Positions 17,884-26,695 of a DNA stretch of 64,000 nucleotides are shown one piece after another (position 1 is the stretch's first letter; the number at the start of each line of letters is the position of its first letter). The position numbers and the translations under genes were made by a program. Source of the DNA: Dyadobacter beijingensis DSM 21582 (GTDB lineage Bacteria; Bacteroidota; Bacteroidia; Cytophagales; Spirosomataceae); the NCBI RefSeq assembly GCF_000382205.1, contig NZ_KB907786.1, forward strand, positions 620,001 through 684,000. Reading direction: 5' to 3'. The notes beneath the pieces were generated by a model. It did not search any database. It saw only the letters and a list, made by a program, of their open reading frames with translations, and was not told where the DNA came from.

Positions 17884-18534
17884 ATGCCCTCAATACAAGC
17901 TTGCCTTTTTGATCTCGACGGCGTGATCGTCGACACCGCGCAGTTCCATTACATCGCCTGGCGGGAAATGGCGCAGGACCTCGGTTTCGATCTCACCCGC
18001 GAAGAAAACGAACGATTAAAAGGCATCAGCCGCATGGAATCGCTGGAAATCGTGCTGTCGATCGGCGGCGTGGAATTGTCGGAAGAGGAAAAAGCCCGCA
18101 GGGCAGCCGCGAAAAACACCCGGTACCTCGAATTATGTATGCAAATGACGCCTGACGACGCCTTACCCGGCGTCCGCCGCTTCCTGGACGAGCTGAAAGC
18201 GAACAACATAAGTACCGGCCTGGGCTCGGCGAGCAAGAATGCGCAGGTGATCCTCGAACGGATCGATATGCTGCATTATTTCGACACGATCGTCGATGGC
18301 AACCGCATTACCAAAGGCAAGCCCGACCCGCAGGTTTTCCTCATGGGCGCCGCCGACCTGAATGTGCCGCCGGCGCAATGCGCTGTATTTGAGGATGCAG
18401 TGGCAGGCATAGAGTCGGCCAAAGCGGCCGGAATGCTCGCCGTAGGCATAGGGGAAGCATCGGTACTCACGCAGGCCGATATCGTCATCCCCGGTTTTGA
18501 AAATTTTGGTTTGCCGCAATTGGAAAACATATGA
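17884..18534 (+). CDS. pgmB: Beta-phosphoglucomutase
   Basis: 216 residues from ATG 17884 (a TTG three codons earlier is less likely). A HAD-superfamily mutase converting beta-glucose 1-phosphate to glucose 6-phosphate. Motif I is FDLDGVIVDTA with nucleophile D10 and acid/base D12; the cap includes the RLKGISR substrate loop; later motifs are GLGSASKN, KGKPDPQVF and VFEDAVAGIES. It overlaps the GH65 phosphorylase by four bases (ATGA). That enzyme makes the beta-glucose 1-phosphate which PgmB uses. Confidence 0.93.
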   Translation: MPSIQACLFDLDGVIVDTAQFHYIAWREMAQDLGFDLTREENERLKGISRMESLEIVLSIGGVELSEEEKARRAAAKNTRYLELCMQMTPDDALPGVRRFLDELKANNISTGLGSASKNAQVILERIDMLHYFDTIVDGNRITKGKPDPQVFLMGAADLNVPPAQCAVFEDAVAGIESAKAAGMLAVGIGEASVLTQADIVIPGFENFGLPQLENI

Positions 18535-20846
18535 AGAATTACATTACGCACGACGAATGGTGCATCGTAGAAGACGGTTTTCACCCTGAACACAATGAAA
18601 TCACGGAAAGCCTGATGAGCCTCGGCAACGGCCGGATGGGCCAGCGGGGCAATTTCGAAGAAGGCTATTCGGGCAAAACGCTGCTCGGTAACTATGTGGC
18701 AGGCGTATATTTTCCCGATAAAACAAGGGTAGGCTGGTGGAAAAACGGCTATCCCAATTATTTCGCCAAAGTACTTAATGCCTGTAACTGGACCGGCATC
18801 CAGGTTCGCGTCGGTACCGAACTGCTCGATTTGAACACCTGTAAAATCGAGGAATTCCGGCGGGTGCTGAATATGAAGGAAGGCGTGCTGGAACGCACCG
18901 CCACCGTCACGCTTACGGGCGGGCGCAGGCTGCGCATTCACTCGAAGCGCTTTTGCAGCATGGCCGACGACGAGTCCGCGGCAATCAGTTACAGCATGGT
19001 ACCGCTTAACTTCACCGACAATTTTACCATTACCCCATTCCTCGACGGCAACATCCGCAACCGCGATTCGAACTACGACGAGTCGTTCTGGGACGGCATC
19101 GCGCACGAAGCGTCGGGGCAGGAGGGTTACCTGGTACTCGAAACGAAAAGTAATCCTTACAAGGTAGAGCAGTTCCGCGTGGCTACCGGGATGAAGTTTG
19201 ATGTTCAACTGAACGGCATGCCCGTGAATATGACGGTGCAGCATGCCTCCCAGGACAAGTATGTGGCCGGCAAAGTGCAGCTGGAAGTGCGGGAAGGGGA
19301 GCAGCTGACCATTTTTAAATATGCGGTAAACCTCTCGTCGGCCAACTACGCGCACGAGGAGCTGATCCCCCAAGCCAAAGCCTACCTGGCCCGCATTACC
19401 GAAAAGGGTTTCGATCGCATGTACGCCGAGCAAGTGCAGGCCTGGGCTGCCAAATGGGAGAAAAACGACATTACCATCGCCGGCGATGTGGCTGCCCAGC
19501 AAGGCATCCGCTTCAATATCTTCCATTTGGGACAAACCTACACAGGGGAGGACGAGCGCCTGAACATCGGTCCGAAAGGCTTCACCGGCGAGAAATACGG
19601 CGGCAGTACCTACTGGGACACCGAAGCCTATTGCATTCCGTTCTACCTTTCCACTGCCGACGGGAAGGTGGCGCGTAACCTGCTCGTGTACCGTTACAAG
19701 CATTTGCAGAAAGCGATCGAGAATGCCGCCAAGCTTGGTTTTACCGACGGCGCCGCGCTTTATCCGATGGTGACGATGAACGGCGAGGAATGCCATAACG
19801 AATGGGAGATTACCTTCGAGGAAATCCACCGGAACGGGGCCATCGCCTATGCCATTTACGATTATACCCGCTACACGGGCGACCACAGCTACGTCCACAA
19901 CGAGGGGCTGGAAGTGCTGATCGGCATTTCGCGGTTCTGGAAACAGCGCGTCAACTGGTCGGAGGAGCAGGGGCAGTATGTCATGCTGGGCGTGACTGGC
20001 CCGAACGAATACGAAAACAATGTCAACAACAACTGGTACACCAACTACATTGCTTGCTGGACGCTGCGGTACACGCTGGAAGTGATCGATCAGCTGTGGA
20101 AAGAGGATTCGAAAAAGCTGAACGAGGTCATTTTCAAAACCAACCTCCAGCTCAACACCGAACTCGCCGACTGGAAGCACATTGTCGACAATATGCATTA
20201 CCCGTTCGACGACAAACGGCAGGTGTATTTGCAGCAGCAGGGCTTTTTGGACAAGCAGCTGCTCACCGTGAACGATATTGCCGAACAGCGGCCGATCAAC
20301 CAGCGGTGGTCGTGGGACCGTATCCTACGCTCATGCTTCATTAAGCAGGCCGATGTATTGCAGGGGCTCTACTTTTTCGAACACGAGTTCGATGCAGCCA
20401 CCATTCGCCGGAATTTCGAATTTTACGAACCGATGACCGTGCATGAATCGTCTCTTTCGCCCTGCGTGCATTCCATACTCGCCGCCGGGCTGGGGCTGCG
20501 TGCAAAAGCCTATGAAATGTACCTTCGCACCGCCCGCCTGGACCTCGACGATTACAACAACGACACGGAGGACGGACTGCATATTACTTCGATGGCCGGT
20601 ACCTGGATGAGCGTCGTGAAAGGCTTCGCAGGCCAGCGCGTGAAAGACGGGCTATTGTCGTTCAAACCATATCTTCCGGAGCAATGGGGCGGTTATTCGT
20701 TCCGGATCGGGCATCAGGGAAGTTTGTTGAAGATTACGGTCTCCAAACAGGTGGTAACGATCGAAAATACGTCAGAAACGGCTGTGCGTGTATGGATTAA
20801 CGATCAGAAGGTGGAAGTGGGTGCTCTGGCTTCCGTACAACTCTAA
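18531..20846 (+). CDS. GH65 disaccharide phosphorylase (maltose phosphorylase-like)
   Basis: 771 residues, the usual length of GH65 phosphorylases, without a signal peptide. These enzymes split alpha-glucosyl disaccharides with phosphate, giving beta-glucose 1-phosphate and glucose. The N-terminal beta-sandwich is followed by the (alpha/alpha)6 barrel with the family signature NGEECHNEWEITFEEIHRN, which contains the general-acid Glu (near 424-431), and YWDTEAYCIPFYL. Maltose is the likely substrate because GH13 and pgmB are adjacent; trehalose or kojibiose cannot be excluded. Confidence 0.9.
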   Translation: MKNYITHDEWCIVEDGFHPEHNEITESLMSLGNGRMGQRGNFEEGYSGKTLLGNYVAGVYFPDKTRVGWWKNGYPNYFAKVLNACNWTGIQVRVGTELLDLNTCKIEEFRRVLNMKEGVLERTATVTLTGGRRLRIHSKRFCSMADDESAAISYSMVPLNFTDNFTITPFLDGNIRNRDSNYDESFWDGIAHEASGQEGYLVLETKSNPYKVEQFRVATGMKFDVQLNGMPVNMTVQHASQDKYVAGKVQLEVREGEQLTIFKYAVNLSSANYAHEELIPQAKAYLARITEKGFDRMYAEQVQAWAAKWEKNDITIAGDVAAQQGIRFNIFHLGQTYTGEDERLNIGPKGFTGEKYGGSTYWDTEAYCIPFYLSTADGKVARNLLVYRYKHLQKAIENAAKLGFTDGAALYPMVTMNGEECHNEWEITFEEIHRNGAIAYAIYDYTRYTGDHSYVHNEGLEVLIGISRFWKQRVNWSEEQGQYVMLGVTGPNEYENNVNNNWYTNYIACWTLRYTLEVIDQLWKEDSKKLNEVIFKTNLQLNTELADWKHIVDNMHYPFDDKRQVYLQQQGFLDKQLLTVNDIAEQRPINQRWSWDRILRSCFIKQADVLQGLYFFEHEFDAATIRRNFEFYEPMTVHESSLSPCVHSILAAGLGLRAKAYEMYLRTARLDLDDYNNDTEDGLHITSMAGTWMSVVKGFAGQRVKDGLLSFKPYLPEQWGGYSFRIGHQGSLLKITVSKQVVTIENTSETAVRVWINDQKVEVGALASVQL

Positions 20847-20985
20847 TTACCAAGGGTTACTTAAAATAATGTTATTTATTTAAAAAATTATATTTTACCT
20901 GAAATTTAGCAAACGGTTAAAGCAATAATTGTAAATCTCCCTCATTCCTTGTAGGTTAGTATTTTTTGAGCCATTCACCGCACCC

Positions 20986-23262
20986 ATGGTACAGAAAATC
21001 TACTTACTTGTGATGACAGGTATGTTGCTGATGTTGAGGATGTTAGTTCCTCAGCAGGTTTCAGCGCAGGATTTTGGTGAATGCCAGCGGCTTGTAAAAG
21101 AACTTCTACCCGTCTTCAACCGCTCTTTCGAAGAAAACAATCCCGCATTACTCCGAACCGAAGCATACCAGCGCGGTGTAAGGAGCCTTCAGGCCGCCTA
21201 TGCCGCGTACCACCGGCTCGCATTCCAGCCCTCGGATTCCGTGCAGCGGATGAATAATGAGGCGGTGGTCCTCGCCCTTTCGGGTAATTACCAGAAAGCA
21301 TTGCATATCATGGAGGAACTGGACCTGGGCGAAAAAGACCCGCAGCTCCGGTATAACCGTGGCCTGTTTGCCCTGCTCTCGGGCAAGTTCGGGGCGGCCC
21401 GCAACGATTTCTCCGCCTCGCCGGGTGGCTCCGAAGCGACGCTGAACACCCTGGTGACGTTGGGCAAGCAGAAAAAATACCAGGAAGCGGCCAGCTTCGC
21501 GAGCGACAATTCCGCCAAAAACACGGGCGGCAAGTGGAACTTCAATGTGGGTATGGTGCACAAGTATAGCGGGCGGATGGAAGATGCCGTGGACGAGATC
21601 ACCGCCGCGATCCGCCAGAAGGACGAAATGGCCTACCGCCTCCAACGAGGCGACATCTTCATGCGCACCGGCAACGAGAAGCGCGCTGTGAAAGATTTTG
21701 AGAAAGTGGCGCGCACGCACCCGAAGGCGCAGATCCGCTACGCAAATGCTTTGCTCTCGCTGAACCAGTTCGGCATGGCGAAAGCCGTTTTTGAAAAATA
21801 CCTCGAAACCGACGACCGTACATTCCGCGGCGACGCATACCTCGGCATGGCGCATTCGTGCTACGGCCTGAAACAGACGAGCGAGGCACAGCGGTACTAC
21901 AAGCTCGCATCGACATTGAAACGCGAAACGCCCGCATTGCAATCGGGCATTGCCAATACCCACCTTTCCAAGCACGAGTACCAGACCGCCTTCACGCTCT
22001 TCGACAGGGTCATTAAGAAAGACTCCACCTACCTGCCCGCATACCTGGGGCGCGCGGTAGCGCATTACGGGCAGAAGCGTTACGATCTCGCGCTCAAAGA
22101 TTTCAAAAAGGGTGAAAAAGCCCTGAATGCCGACAACAAGTTCTTCGCCGACCTGTTTGTGACCAAAGCATTCTCCGAATATTATCTTAAGCAGGGCGCC
22201 CAGGCCCAGGAAGATTTCCAGACGGCGGTAAAGCTAGACCCGACGCGCTACGAGGCACTGGCCGGGCTGAGCGGGATCATGATCGATCAGAAACGGTACT
22301 CGGAGGCGGGCCAGTTTATGGCCAGGGCATTGCAGTACGAGCAGGGCTACGACCGCATGTGGAGCAACTATGGTAACCTGCTCCTGCATTTCGATATGTT
22401 TAAAAAGGGGTATCAGGTGTTCAAAAAAGCGGTGTCGCTGAACCCGGCGAATGTGAATGCACAGAACGGCTGGGGGGTTACCCTGCTTGAAAACGACCAG
22501 CTCGACAAGTCGATGGCGCTGTTCGACAGCCTCGTACGCGAGAAGCCGGAGCTCCCGTTCCTGCACAACAACCACGGCATCGTGCAAGCCTATATTGGTA
22601 ACCGGCACGCCCAGAAACACCAGGTAAATGAGGCGAATGCGCGATACGATGGTTCATTCGAAGATTTCAAACTGGCGATGGCCGCCGCGCCGGGCCGGAA
22701 GTTCTACAATGTCAACCAGGGTAATGTATACCGCTACATGGAGCGGTATGAAGATGCTAAACTGAGCTATCAGAACTACCAGGACAAAAGCGCACTGAAC
22801 AATACCGCCGTCATGTACGCCGGCCAGGAGCGGCTGAAAGACGCGAAATATTACCTCGGCGTAGCCATCCAGATCGACTCGCTGCACCGGGTTTTTCAGT
22901 ACAATATGACGGTGCTCGTGAAAGGCAAGCAGAAGGAAATGATGCGGCTGGTGGCGTCGTCGGACGAGAATAGCCCTTTTTCGGATATCGGTATCAAATA
23001 CAGTCGCGACGGTTTTGTGACGATTTACCTTTACGACTACGAATACGACGTGCTGAGCTTCCCCGGCCGCCATTATATGCCGTTGCCGGTGAGCGAATAC
23101 AAGGAAGATTACTTCATTCCGGAATATGATTTCAAATTGGTCGCTTACGAGAAGAAAAAGGCTGATAACAGCAAGAAGAAAAGGGTACGGTACCACAGCC
23201 AGAAGGTCAAGATGCCAGGCAGCCGCAACCGCTCAGGGACCAAGTGTCCGGTGCTTTTCTAG
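20986..23262 (+). CDS. Exported tetratricopeptide-repeat protein
   Basis: 758 residues with an N-terminal signal peptide (hydrophobic core LLVMTGMLLMLRMLV, then VSAQ) and many TPR-like helix pairs across about 60-640 (for example AYLGRAVAHYGQKRYDLALK, MWSNYGNLLLHFDMFKKGYQ). The C-terminus is basic (KKKADNSKKKRVRYHSQK). TPR proteins are scaffolds for protein contacts; the partner is unknown. It stands alone, 139 bases after the GH65 gene across an AT-rich gap without a clear terminator, and is convergent with the receiver-only regulator. Confidence 0.75.
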   Translation: MVQKIYLLVMTGMLLMLRMLVPQQVSAQDFGECQRLVKELLPVFNRSFEENNPALLRTEAYQRGVRSLQAAYAAYHRLAFQPSDSVQRMNNEAVVLALSGNYQKALHIMEELDLGEKDPQLRYNRGLFALLSGKFGAARNDFSASPGGSEATLNTLVTLGKQKKYQEAASFASDNSAKNTGGKWNFNVGMVHKYSGRMEDAVDEITAAIRQKDEMAYRLQRGDIFMRTGNEKRAVKDFEKVARTHPKAQIRYANALLSLNQFGMAKAVFEKYLETDDRTFRGDAYLGMAHSCYGLKQTSEAQRYYKLASTLKRETPALQSGIANTHLSKHEYQTAFTLFDRVIKKDSTYLPAYLGRAVAHYGQKRYDLALKDFKKGEKALNADNKFFADLFVTKAFSEYYLKQGAQAQEDFQTAVKLDPTRYEALAGLSGIMIDQKRYSEAGQFMARALQYEQGYDRMWSNYGNLLLHFDMFKKGYQVFKKAVSLNPANVNAQNGWGVTLLENDQLDKSMALFDSLVREKPELPFLHNNHGIVQAYIGNRHAQKHQVNEANARYDGSFEDFKLAMAAAPGRKFYNVNQGNVYRYMERYEDAKLSYQNYQDKSALNNTAVMYAGQERLKDAKYYLGVAIQIDSLHRVFQYNMTVLVKGKQKEMMRLVASSDENSPFSDIGIKYSRDGFVTIYLYDYEYDVLSFPGRHYMPLPVSEYKEDYFIPEYDFKLVAYEKKKADNSKKKRVRYHSQKVKMPGSRNRSGTKCPVLF

Positions 23263-23387
23263 AAGTTTACCGCGACTTAACCCCTTCAATCGAATGTCTT
23301 GAGTAAAATTTTCCACGGACAATCGGGCTATATCCCCAATTGATGCAAGTTTTTCCACTATTTGGCAGCGTCCTTGGTTTAGCCGGA

Positions 23388-23765
23388 TCAAACGTCGCTG
23401 GCTGGTCGTGTGAAGATATTCTTGACTTCCACGAAGCTGATCGGCTTGTCGAGGAAAAAATCCGCCCCGTTGCGGAATGCCTCTTCCTTCAAATTTGTCA
23501 TGGCGCTCATCATGACCACTTTGGTAAGTTTATCGGGATGCACCTCACGGATTTGCCTGATCGCCTGCACGCCTTTTCCGTCGGGTAAGTTGTTGTCTAT
23601 GAATATCCAATCCGGGCTCATATCCCTTACGCACTCAAGGCCTTCTGTCAATGAAGCCACCACCCGGACCGATCCCTCAGGTGTTTTAATATTCAGCTGT
23701 CTAATAAGAAAATTGCGCATCAACACTCCCAAATCCCTTTCATCTTCGATAATAACAATTTTCAT
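23388..23765 (-). CDS. Single-domain (CheY-like) response regulator
   Basis: 125 residues forming only a receiver domain: acidic pocket IIEDER, phospho-acceptor D57 (IFIDNNLPDGKG), a Ser at 86 (VVMMSAM) and K107 (FLDKPI). There is no output domain, so it acts by protein contact or in a phosphorelay, for example with the kinase at 28181-29611. A well-spaced sigma-54 element lies about 104 bases before the ATG, and rpoN is 1.5 kb away. Confidence 0.9.
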   Translation of the reverse strand: MKIVIIEDERDLGVLMRNFLIRQLNIKTPEGSVRVVASLTEGLECVRDMSPDWIFIDNNLPDGKGVQAIRQIREVHPDKLTKVVMMSAMTNLKEEAFRNGADFFLDKPISFVEVKNIFTRPASDV

Positions 23766-24142
23766 AGCGCTGTGTGAGAAGTAAAAATTCTAGCCATCGG
23801 TTGTGGAGGTATTTTCCGGCGCTGTCAAATAAGCGTTTGGATTACTAACTAACCTTTCCTTCAAAATAGGCAATAACCCTGCCATTGTTCCACGCGAAAT
23901 CAGTTTAAATCCAAATAAGCGCCATCATGGCAAGACCGGTAGCTTTTGTATCATTTTTACACCGTTTAGGGCGCAAATTTTACAGTTTTGAAGGTGAGGA
24001 AAATACGGGTCAATGTTGAAATGGGTCGTTAATCAACTCTATTTTAGGTCGTTAACCTGGATGGCGCGTGCGGCGGTGTGGTTGGTATAGGATTTTCGGC
24101 AATGGATGCAAACGAAATGATAACATTTAAACCAAACGTACT
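23766..24142. other. Regulatory gap between divergent genes
   Basis: 377 bases without a gene. The left part holds a sigma-54-type element for the receiver gene. A direct repeat GGTCGTTAA occurs at 24024-24032 and 24047-24055, 23 bases apart, ahead of the YtxH gene and may be an operator. I see no hairpin with a T tail. Confidence 0.5.
23869..23884 (-). promoter_or_regulatory. Sigma-54 -24/-12 promoter before the receiver-only gene
   Basis: On the minus strand TGGCAGGGTTATTGCC fits TGGCACG-N4-TTGCW with exact GG/GC spacing; only the sixth and last bases differ from consensus. Transcription would start near 23858, giving a leader of about 93 bases. Confidence 0.6.
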
Positions 24143-24427
24143 ATGTCAGCGAACAAAATCATTTTAGGGATAGCAGTAGCCGCGGTAGCAGGGGCGGTAA
24201 TCGGTTTGATCATCGCGCCGGAGGATAGCAAAAAGACAATCAAGAAATTGAGAAAGAAAACCAACAGTCTCGCAGGCGAACTGATAGCTGCTTTAGAGAA
24301 AAGCAAAGACCAGGCTGCCGACAAAGCTGCCGAATGGAAAAAAGAAGGCAAAGCCTACGCCGACGAAACATTGGGCAAGGCAGAAGCCTACGCAGAGTCT
24401 GCGCGCGAGCAGGTAGGAAACATTTAA
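24143..24427 (+). CDS. YtxH-domain small membrane protein
   Basis: 94 residues: one N-terminal transmembrane helix (IILGIAVAAVAGAVIGLIIAP, about 5-25) with the PEDS-type turn of YtxH proteins, then a long charged Ala/Lys/Glu-rich helix (about 30-90) likely to form a coiled coil. Family members are often linked to stress responses, but no activity is established. It is 19 bases upstream of another small protein gene, in an apparent two-gene operon ending at a terminator. Confidence 0.8.
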   Translation: MSANKIILGIAVAAVAGAVIGLIIAPEDSKKTIKKLRKKTNSLAGELIAALEKSKDQAADKAAEWKKEGKAYADETLGKAEAYAESAREQVGNI

Positions 24428-24446
24428 ATTCGGGATACCACGCACT

Positions 24447-24758
24447 ATGGAAACGATAGCTCTTCAATCGAAACCGGAAAAGACCAAAGCGAATGTTACC
24501 GACGCGATCGGTTATGTGAAGGATCTGATGGCTTCCGGGCCATCCGGCGTCACGGGCCGTGGCATGGAGATCGGGCTGGGTGCTTTGCTCGGGCGGACGG
24601 CGTTGCGACGCTTGCCGGTCCCGTTTAATTTCATCGCGCCGCTGGTGATCGAAAAGGTCATCATGAAGCATGGCGTGGAAGAAGGCAGGGAATTGCTGCT
24701 GAAAGGTTTATACTGGGTCAAAAATGCGACCGAGGATAAGCCGTTGCGGCCAGCCTGA
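24447..24758 (+). CDS. Small conserved-looking hypothetical protein
   Basis: 103 residues, not recognised. A short charged N-terminus is followed by a Gly-rich stretch (GPSGVTGRGMEIGLGALLGR) and a moderately hydrophobic region (LPVPFNFIAPLVIEKVIMKH) that could associate with membrane. It sits directly behind the YtxH gene and before a terminator, so the two probably act together. Its codon use resembles the neighbours, which supports a real gene. Confidence 0.6.
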   Translation: METIALQSKPEKTKANVTDAIGYVKDLMASGPSGVTGRGMEIGLGALLGRTALRRLPVPFNFIAPLVIEKVIMKHGVEEGRELLLKGLYWVKNATEDKPLRPA

Positions 24759-24777
24759 TACTTACATACATTGCTTG

Positions 24778-24804
24778 CAAAACCCTCCCGAACGGAGGGT
24801 TTTG
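24778..24804 (+). terminator. Rho-independent terminator
   Basis: A perfect 11-bp stem (24778-24788 with 24794-24804) with a 5-base loop, ending TTTTG. It closes the YtxH operon. Confidence 0.8.
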
Positions 24805-25225
24805 TCGTTTACAGCCGGGCAAGGGTTTTGTATTTCGTATAATGTACGTTCATACACGCGGACAACATCGCAAGCGCCGCCGTGCGATGTTCGGAATGAG
24901 GGGCAAGGATGTGGCAAATCCATGAAAAATAACAATAGCTTTTGATTTTCAATCAGATGAAACGGCGGCGGCCACGGGTTACGCCGGCAGGAACCTGACG
25001 CTCCGGGCGGAAATACTACCAGGGACACGCCGGTCAAATGCCGTCAGGGAGGAGCAGAAAGCGGTTTCGCAATGGGGATTCGCGCTACATTCTGAATTAA
25101 AATTCTCAGTATGTGGAAATAACTACGCAATCTTCGGTAACGCACCTCTTCGTTGAGTCAACATTGGATAAAGAGTCGTAAATTTAAAGCACCAAGAGAA
25201 TTTAAATTATACCCTTAGTTGCTAT
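24805..25225. other. Geneless region upstream of rpoN
   Basis: About 420 bases. I find no credible gene or RNA. A weak sigma-54-like element lies at 25114-25129, and a TAAATTTA word (7/8 of the -7 element) lies near 25167, either of which may drive rpoN. Confidence 0.4.
25114..25129 (+). promoter_or_regulatory. Weak sigma-54-like element before rpoN
   Basis: TGGAAATAACTACGCA has the GG and GC doublets at the right 10-base spacing plus flanking T and A, but lacks most other consensus bases. If used, rpoN would be self-controlled. Confidence 0.25.
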
Positions 25226-26668
25226 ATGCAAAGACAGACGCAGACGCAAAGACAGACTTTAAAATACTCTCCCTTGCAAATTCAGATGCTGAATTTACTG
25301 CACCTGACTACAATGGAGCTTGAACAAAGGATAAAGGAGGAGTTGGAGGAAAACCCTGTACTGGAAGAAGGGAAAGAGGAAAGTACGGCGGAGGATGCAC
25401 CCGAAGAATTTGACGATGCTGACCTGTCCCCCGGCGGCGACGACAACTCCGTACAGGATTATTACGACTGGGACGAGTTCCGAGACGACGATATCCCGGA
25501 CTACAAAACGTATGCAAATAACCAGTCGGCGGACAACGAGTTGTATACCCGTCCGATGGTAGAAGCCATCTCTTTCCGGGACGATCTTAAACAGCAGGTA
25601 CACTTTCTGCAACTGGATGAACGTCAGCAACTCGTAGCGGACTTTATCCTCGATTCACTGGATGAGGACGGATTCCTCCGTCGGGAAAGCGATGTGATTG
25701 CGGACGATATTTCATTTGCGAACAGCATGTTTATCGATACCGACGAAGTGAACACAATGCTGAAAATTATCCAACAGCTTGATCCACCCGGCATTGCGGC
25801 CAGCGATTTGAGGGAATGCCTGATTATTCAGCTCAACCGCATGGAGGTCCAGAACGATACCTGGAAATGGGCCTACAAAATCGTGTGCGACGCATTCGAC
25901 GAGCTGGGTTCGCGCAATTACGACAAGATCATGCGGATTACCGGCCTCGACGAAGAGTCGCTGAAAAAAGCCATTCAGCTGATCACGACGCTCAATCCCA
26001 AACCGGCGTCGGGCCTCCGTAATGACGCGATCGTAAACGAAAGCATCAAGCCCGACTTCATGCTCTGGTACACCGAAGACGGCGAAATTGAAGTGCAGCT
26101 GACCTGGGGGAACAGCCCGGCATTGAAGCTGAACAAGGTATTTACCCAAATGGCGGAAGAGAAGCGCGACAAGGCCACCAACCAGTTCCTGAAAAATAAA
26201 ATGAACTCGGCCAAATGGTTTATCGACGCGATCAAGCAGCGTGAAAATACAATGCTGAATACGCTGAAAGCCATTGTGAAGCTGCAATACGACTATTTCC
26301 AGACAGGCGATATCAAGAAGCTGCGCCCGATGATCCTCAAAGACGTGGCGGAAATCATCGATATGGATATTTCAACCGTATCTAGGGTTACCACCAACAA
26401 ATACGTGCAGACGCCCTTCGGCATTGTACTCCTGAAAGACCTGTTCACGGAAGGTGTGACGAACGAGGACGGAACGGAGGTTTCGAACCGTGAAATCCAG
26501 GAGGCGATCCGCGAAATTGTGAGCGACGAAGACAAGCGCCACCCTTACAATGACCAACAAATCACAGACATGCTCGCCGAGAAAGGATACTCCGTCGCCA
26601 GAAGGACGGTAGCGAAGTACCGCGAGCAATTGAACATACCCACCGCGAGGTTGAGAGTTACTATTTAA
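25226..26668 (+). CDS. rpoN: RNA polymerase sigma-54 factor
   Basis: 480 residues. Region I is Gln/Leu-rich (QRQTLKYSPLQIQMLNLLHL) and contacts activators; region II is acidic (about 48-95); region III carries the core-binding part and the helix-turn-helix near 370-390; the RpoN box ARRTVAKYRE at 458-467 is exact and reads the -24 element. Sigma-54 holds polymerase closed until an AAA+ activator uses ATP. It is 27 bases upstream of an NtrC-type activator gene, which is followed by a kinase gene, so the factor, its activator and a sensor appear to be co-transcribed. Confidence 0.96.
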   Translation: MQRQTQTQRQTLKYSPLQIQMLNLLHLTTMELEQRIKEELEENPVLEEGKEESTAEDAPEEFDDADLSPGGDDNSVQDYYDWDEFRDDDIPDYKTYANNQSADNELYTRPMVEAISFRDDLKQQVHFLQLDERQQLVADFILDSLDEDGFLRRESDVIADDISFANSMFIDTDEVNTMLKIIQQLDPPGIAASDLRECLIIQLNRMEVQNDTWKWAYKIVCDAFDELGSRNYDKIMRITGLDEESLKKAIQLITTLNPKPASGLRNDAIVNESIKPDFMLWYTEDGEIEVQLTWGNSPALKLNKVFTQMAEEKRDKATNQFLKNKMNSAKWFIDAIKQRENTMLNTLKAIVKLQYDYFQTGDIKKLRPMILKDVAEIIDMDISTVSRVTTNKYVQTPFGIVLLKDLFTEGVTNEDGTEVSNREIQEAIREIVSDEDKRHPYNDQQITDMLAEKGYSVARRTVAKYREQLNIPTARLRVTI

Positions 26669-26695
26669 AACCAAAGTTAAGCCCTGATACCCGGC

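Noticed and set aside
18276..20198. A 640-residue minus-strand open frame
   Set aside because: It lies wholly opposite pgmB and the GH65 gene, whose catalytic motifs are intact. The frame is a by-product of GC-rich codons.
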